A stretch of DNA of 8,671 bases, from assembly GCA_938039295.1 (NCBI GenBank), contig CALHUY010000062.1:1-8671 (forward strand), written 5' to 3'. Below the pieces are notes generated by a model. That model ran no database searches, had not been told where the DNA came from, and saw only the letters and a list, made by a program, of their open reading frames with translations. Source of the DNA: an uncultured Solobacterium sp. GTDB lineage: Bacteria > Bacillota_I > Bacilli_A > Erysipelotrichales > Erysipelotrichaceae. The stretch's first letter is position 1, and the number at the start of each line of letters is the position of its first letter. The translations under genes were made by a program, and so were the position numbers. Shown piece after piece: positions 5,589 to 8,671 of this stretch.

Positions 5589-6194
5589 ATGAAATTAGAT
5601 ATATTACCAATTGGTCAATTTGAAGAGAATTCGTATGTATTACATGATAATGGTCATGTGCTCTTTGTTGATCCAGGAAGATATTATAAGAAGATTATGG
5701 AATGTGTTGGAAAGGATGAAATCGTTGATGGAATTCTTTTAACACATGGACATTCTGATCATACAGGGGCAGTGGATGATTTATGTGATGTGTACAATTG
5801 TCCAGTTTATATGGACCATCATGATTTAGCACTTGTACTACCAAGCAATGCGGGGCAGTACGGTTATAGTGCGCCTGTGTATGCGCCAATATATGATTTG
5901 AATGAGAAACAGATTAAGATTGGAACGTTCTCTTTAGAGATTCATCATACACCTGGTCATACAGATGGTAGTACTTGTATTCGCTATAAAAATATTCTAT
6001 TCACTGGGGATACGTTATTTGCGTCTAGTTGTGGAAGAACGGATTTATACTCAGGTAGTGATGAAAAGATGCGTCAAACTTTAGAATATCTGAAAACACT
6101 TCCTCATGATTTACAGATTTATCCAGGACATGGACCAGCTAGTACGATAGGAATTGAGGTACGTAACAATCCGTATATGATTTCTTACTTTTAA
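5589..6194 (+). CDS. Metallo-beta-lactamase-fold hydrolase, glyoxalase II-like
   Basis: A 201-residue cytosolic MBL-fold protein with all metal ligands of the glyoxalase II-like group: THGHSDH at 52-58 (H53, H55, D57, H58), H124 in HTPGHTDGS, D141 in FTGDTLF and H181 in YPGHGP. The CGRTDLYSG segment after D141 is typical of the YqgX/GloB-like subgroup of Firmicutes. The likely chemistry is thioester hydrolysis, for example a hydroxyacyl-thiol conjugate, but the natural substrate is not evident, especially as many such bacteria lack glutathione. The start MKLDILPIGQFEENSYVL aligns with the family's usual first strand, yet no Shine-Dalgarno precedes it: the region 5571-5588 is all A and T and contains the rpmG terminator tail. 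Expression may rely on readthrough or an AT-rich leaderless-like start. Confidence 0.9.
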   Translation: MKLDILPIGQFEENSYVLHDNGHVLFVDPGRYYKKIMECVGKDEIVDGILLTHGHSDHTGAVDDLCDVYNCPVYMDHHDLALVLPSNAGQYGYSAPVYAPIYDLNEKQIKIGTFSLEIHHTPGHTDGSTCIRYKNILFTGDTLFASSCGRTDLYSGSDEKMRQTLEYLKTLPHDLQIYPGHGPASTIGIEVRNNPYMISYF

Positions 6195-6207
6195 GAATTT
6201 ATCAAAG

Positions 6208-6234
6208 TTGTTTTATCGTTGTTTCGTGTAGAAT
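6208..6234 (+). promoter_or_regulatory. Possible promoter of the lipoprotein gene
   Basis: TAGAAT (6229-6234) is a fair -10. TTGTTT (6208-6213) is a fair -35, but the spacer is only 15 bp. Position is right, 18 nt before the lipoprotein start, though cotranscription with the hydrolase 57 nt upstream is equally possible. Confidence 0.35.
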
Positions 6235-6251
6235 AGAAGCGAGGTAGTAAT

Positions 6252-6995
6252 ATGAAGAAATTTTTGATTGGTTTATGTTTGAGTTCGGTATTACTAGCAG
6301 GTTGTCAAAAGGAAAAGTCAACCTACGTAGCGAAGGAAGATAAGATTGCGATTTCTACAACTGACTTTAAAGATGAAGATGCATTAAAATTGGTTGAGTC
6401 TGTCCTAAAGAAAAACTTTCCACAATATGAATGTACGGTTACACAGACAATTATTAAGGGTAATAATGTCTATGGAATTTATACATACCAGAAAAATGGA
6501 CGTACAGTGACGCAACAAGTCTCACTATTAACAGTCTCTGTGAATAAAAATGATAGTAATGACATTATTTACTTACAGAGCTCTTTTGGTGCAGTTGATC
6601 GTCATGTCACACAGATGATTGAGGAGAAGACAATCCCAACTGATAATACAGTTGAAAAACCACAGGATGAAAAAGAAAAGGAATTTGATTTACCAACAGT
6701 CGTTGATAATCCAGATTCTGCTTCAAGTAAACAAGCTACAGAGATTCAAAATTCAGGTGGACTCTACATTGTTCGCTTCTATCTCAATGCAGGAAGTCTA
6801 AGGATTTATGGTAAGCACACAGGAGATGGTACCTTTGTGGCGAAACTATATGACCTAGAACAGAATCTGATTGCGGATATGGTGAATATTGAAGGATATG
6901 GAGAGTATGATCAAACAGTACAAACCCCTCCAGGTTACTATTATCTGATTGTACAGAAATCAGATGGAAAATTTGATTTAAGTTATGAATACTAA
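6252..6995 (+). CDS. Two-domain lipoprotein of unknown function
   Basis: The 247-residue protein starts with a clear lipoprotein signal: MKK, a hydrophobic stretch 4-16 and lipobox LAGC with lipidated Cys18, so it should be anchored on the outer face of the membrane. Residues about 35-125 form a first domain with mixed helix and strand (DEDALKLVESVLKKNFPQYE looks like a helix, then strands with alternating hydrophobics). Residues 126-166 are a low-complexity linker rich in Glu, Asp, Lys, Pro and Ser. Residues 168-247 look all-beta, with GGLYIVRFYLNAGSLRIYG, then a strand pair ending in PPGYYYLIVQKSDG, reminiscent of jelly-roll or carbohydrate-binding-like sandwiches. I do not recognise the family. 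GAGG (6241-6244) sits seven bases before ATG. It lies between a hydrolase and the comG operon and has its own terminator, so a competence link is only positional. Confidence 0.85.
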   Translation: MKKFLIGLCLSSVLLAGCQKEKSTYVAKEDKIAISTTDFKDEDALKLVESVLKKNFPQYECTVTQTIIKGNNVYGIYTYQKNGRTVTQQVSLLTVSVNKNDSNDIIYLQSSFGAVDRHVTQMIEEKTIPTDNTVEKPQDEKEKEFDLPTVVDNPDSASSKQATEIQNSGGLYIVRFYLNAGSLRIYGKHTGDGTFVAKLYDLEQNLIADMVNIEGYGEYDQTVQTPPGYYYLIVQKSDGKFDLSYEY

Positions 6996-7020
6996 TGTTC
7001 GAGAAATCGAACATTTTTTT
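6994..7020 (+). terminator. GAAA-loop terminator of the lipoprotein gene
   Basis: AATGTTCGA (6994-7002) pairs perfectly with TCGAACATT (7007-7015) around a GAAA tetraloop, with a T-run to 7020. The left arm begins in the stop codon. Confidence 0.9.
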
Positions 7021-7035
7021 ATGGAGTTTTCGTAT

Positions 7036-7052
7036 TTCTATTGAATATAGAA
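7036..7052. promoter_or_regulatory. Small inverted repeat in the comGA leader
   Basis: TTCTAT (7036-7041) and ATAGAA (7047-7052) are exact reverse complements 5 nt apart, in the 46-base gap that must contain or follow the comG promoter. I see no convincing -35/-10 pair there. It could be an activator site or a weak leader hairpin. Confidence 0.35.
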
Positions 7053-7066
7053 GTGCGAGGGTTGTT

Positions 7067-8050
7067 ATGGAAGAAAGACTGATTGAGTGCTTAAAAATTG
7101 CGATGGAATTTCATGTGACGGATATTCATTTTCATCTTAAGACATATCCAAAAGAGAGCTTAAGTATCGAGATGAAGATTGAACAGGACGTAAGACAAAT
7201 GGTTCCGAAGGAAGATGACATTCGTTTATTTCGTTACCTAATGTACAAAGCGAATCTAGACTTATCCGATATCCACCATCCTCAAACAGGAAGGTTTGAG
7301 ATGGAAATAGAAGGACAACCAGTTTCATTACGCTTCGCACTTGTATCTAGCTATCACAATACATCAGGTGTATTACGTATTCTCAATCAACATTCTTCAC
7401 TACATATTGAGGATTTAACAGTAGATTATGATACTTCATTGTGGCTTAGGAATATTACAAAACATACTTCAGGACTTTTTGTATTTTCTGGACCCACAGG
7501 TTCTGGAAAGACTACAACACTGTATACCATTCTCAATGAAACAAAAGGAAAGAAGATTTTTACTTTAGAGGATCCTGTTGAGGTATATCACGAAAACTAC
7601 GTACAAATACAAATTAATGATCATCAGCACTTATCCTACGATGAAGGGATTAAACAGCTCATGAGACATGACCCAGATATCATCATGATTGGTGAAATCA
7701 GAGATAGCCAAGCAGCTTTAATGGCTGTACGTAGTGCATTAACTGGGCATTTGGTTGTGACAAGTTTACATAGTCAGAATTGTATGTCTGCGATTGACCG
7801 TCTATTAGATTTAGGTGTGGATATGTATCAGTTGAAAGATGTACTTATCGGTATTTCCAATCAGCGTTTATTTAATCTAGGTCATGGAAGACGCTCAGGT
7901 GTGTACGAATATATGAATCGAAAGGAGGTGACTTATGCCTTGGAACATCGACATGTTTCTGAAACGTTCGTCTCACTACAAAAACAACTACAAGCCGCAG
8001 TCGCTAAGGGATATATTGCGTCAGATTGTTTGGAAGAATACACACTTTGA
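7067..8050 (+). CDS. comGA: Competence pseudopilus assembly ATPase ComGA
   Basis: ComGA is the cytoplasmic secretion-superfamily ATPase that powers assembly of the DNA-uptake pseudopilus with ComGB and the ComGC-type pilins. The 327-residue protein is a short GspE/PilB relative without the large N-terminal domain, as expected of ComGA. Motifs in order: Walker A GPTGSGKT (142-149), Asp box TLEDPVE (166-172), Walker B DPDIIMIGEIRD (202-213), and His box ALTGHLVVTSLHS (224-236; H228, H235), then an NQRL stretch (265-268). The tetracysteine zinc site of GspE/PilB is absent, as usual for ComGA. ATG 7067 is chosen because GAGGG (7057-7061) precedes it. The frame stays open back to 6995, but that part lies in the upstream terminator. 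Its last 116 nt overlap comGB. Confidence 0.93.
   Translation: MEERLIECLKIAMEFHVTDIHFHLKTYPKESLSIEMKIEQDVRQMVPKEDDIRLFRYLMYKANLDLSDIHHPQTGRFEMEIEGQPVSLRFALVSSYHNTSGVLRILNQHSSLHIEDLTVDYDTSLWLRNITKHTSGLFVFSGPTGSGKTTTLYTILNETKGKKIFTLEDPVEVYHENYVQIQINDHQHLSYDEGIKQLMRHDPDIIMIGEIRDSQAALMAVRSALTGHLVVTSLHSQNCMSAIDRLLDLGVDMYQLKDVLIGISNQRLFNLGHGRRSGVYEYMNRKEVTYALEHRHVSETFVSLQKQLQAAVAKGYIASDCLEEYTL
7921..7930 (+). promoter_or_regulatory. Strong Shine-Dalgarno of comGB inside comGA
   Basis: AAAGGAGGTG is close to a full anti-16S match, four bases before ATG 7935 in another frame from comGA. It decides the comGB start and is the strongest ribosome binding site in the window. Confidence 0.85.
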
Positions 8051-8671
8051 TAAACTGGAGTGCCAAGGAATTGTCAGTTTAATGGAAAATGGATTCAGTT
8101 TTACTGATGCTTTACAGATTTTAAAGACAAAAAGAAATGAGCGTCGTATCACACATGTACTAGAAAAATTAGAACAGGGTCAAACATTTAAAGAAGCATT
8201 CTCATTATTGTTACCACATTGTTATCGAAGATACTTTAATAACTTTATTCGTTATTTGCCAGTGCTTGAGAGTATGCGTATTTCAGTTGAACTAGCAACC
8301 CACGAAGAGAAGATGAAACAAAAGATGATGAAGGATATGGTATATCCAGTCGTCATGTTGTTTGTGATGTTTATCGGAATGTATTTATTTAATGGCTTTG
8401 TCTTTCCACAGATGATGACACTAATGACAAGCTTTGAAATCAATGTGTCAAGTTATTATTTTTTAAGGAGTCTTATTCAACTATTATCGTGGCTAGTGAC
8501 AATTTTATTTGTAGTGGGAATGTTGTTTTGGGTTGTGTTTCAAGAACCTAACAGAAAGTGCTGGTTATATCGTGTGCTTGTAAAGTATGTACCTGATTCC
8601 CTTATGGTTCAAAAGGCATCTGCAGAGTTTGCAAGATACTTTCTAGAATGTGTAAGAGTTCGCATTTCCAC
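7935..8671 (+). CDS. comGB: Competence pseudopilus platform protein ComGB (5' part)
   Basis: Starting at ATG 7935, an open frame runs without a stop to the window edge (245 complete codons). ComGB is the polytopic inner-membrane platform, a GspF/PilC homologue, that ComGA drives during pseudopilus assembly. Residues about 20-130 are a soluble helical first F domain (IVSLMENGFSFTDALQIL, then LEQGQTFKEAFSLLLP). A first membrane segment runs from about 136 (VYPVVMLFVMFIGMYLFNGF, followed by FVFPQM) and a second from about 180 to 202, in the usual T2SS-F order. The remaining second F domain and final membrane segment lie beyond the edge. The start within comGA is supported by the near-perfect Shine-Dalgarno. 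A second candidate, ATG 8082, lacks a good site and would cut off the first helices. The comGC-type pilin genes should follow. Confidence 0.9.
   Translation, partial: MPWNIDMFLKRSSHYKNNYKPQSLRDILRQIVWKNTHFDKLECQGIVSLMENGFSFTDALQILKTKRNERRITHVLEKLEQGQTFKEAFSLLLPHCYRRYFNNFIRYLPVLESMRISVELATHEEKMKQKMMKDMVYPVVMLFVMFIGMYLFNGFVFPQMMTLMTSFEINVSSYYFLRSLIQLLSWLVTILFVVGMLFWVVFQEPNRKCWLYRVLVKYVPDSLMVQKASAEFARYFLECVRVRIS

Noticed and set aside
7028..7038. Sequence resembling a streptococcal Com box near comGA
   Set aside because: Only a partial match (TACGAAAA) exists, and it is on the minus strand, pointing away from comGA.
6995..7066. Upstream extension of comGA to an ATG at 6995
   Set aside because: The extension would be encoded by the lipoprotein gene's terminator hairpin and has no Shine-Dalgarno; GAGGG before 7067 marks the real start.
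1..8671. CRISPR array, insertion sequence or prophage genes
   Set aside because: No regularly spaced direct repeats, transposase motifs, terminal repeats or phage proteins are visible on either strand.

Overview
The window looks like ordinary chromosome from an AT-rich, low-GC member of the Bacillota. Shine-Dalgarno sites are strong (AAAGGAGGTG, AGGAGG), promoters are of the sigma-A type, and intrinsic terminators with U-tracts are dense. The gene set fits: SdpR/SdpI-like pair, a Firmicute-type AsnB, a bL33 gene and the head of a comG operon. An Erysipelotrichia-like host would suit the mix, but that is inference and no marker here settles it.

Layout: 2-301 is the 3' end of an unrecognised, very basic protein, closed by its own terminator. 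355-1375 is a self-contained two-gene operon, an ArsR-type wHTH repressor plus an SdpI-family membrane protein, with a clear promoter (TTGAAA-17-TATAAT) and a perfect 11-bp inverted repeat on the -10/start region that is probably the autoregulatory operator. 1382-1535 holds a monocistronic tRNA-Glu(CUC) on the minus strand with promoter and cUUCGg terminator. 1590-4174 carries asnB and then a PAP2 phosphatase separated by a hairpin. ispG runs on the minus strand (4190-5263), convergent with the PAP2 gene and divergent from rpmG (5407-5559). A glyoxalase II-like hydrolase (5589-6194), an unrecognised two-domain lipoprotein (6252-6995) and the start of a competence pilus operon, comGA (7067-8050) and comGB (7935 to the window end), complete the plus strand.

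Most genes are individual housekeeping units. The two functional sets are the SdpR/SdpI-like pair, which looks like self or neighbour immunity without toxin genes in view, and the comG genes, whose products are the assembly ATPase and inner-membrane platform of the DNA-uptake pseudopilus. A recurring trait is compaction: in five genes the stop codon lies inside or touches the terminator hairpin, and comGB starts 116 nt inside comGA.

I see no mobile element, CRISPR array or clearly new multi-gene system. The best leads are the palindrome-controlled orphan immunity pair, the unrecognised lipoprotein beside comG, the hydrolase gene with no Shine-Dalgarno, and altered motifs in IspG and bL33.
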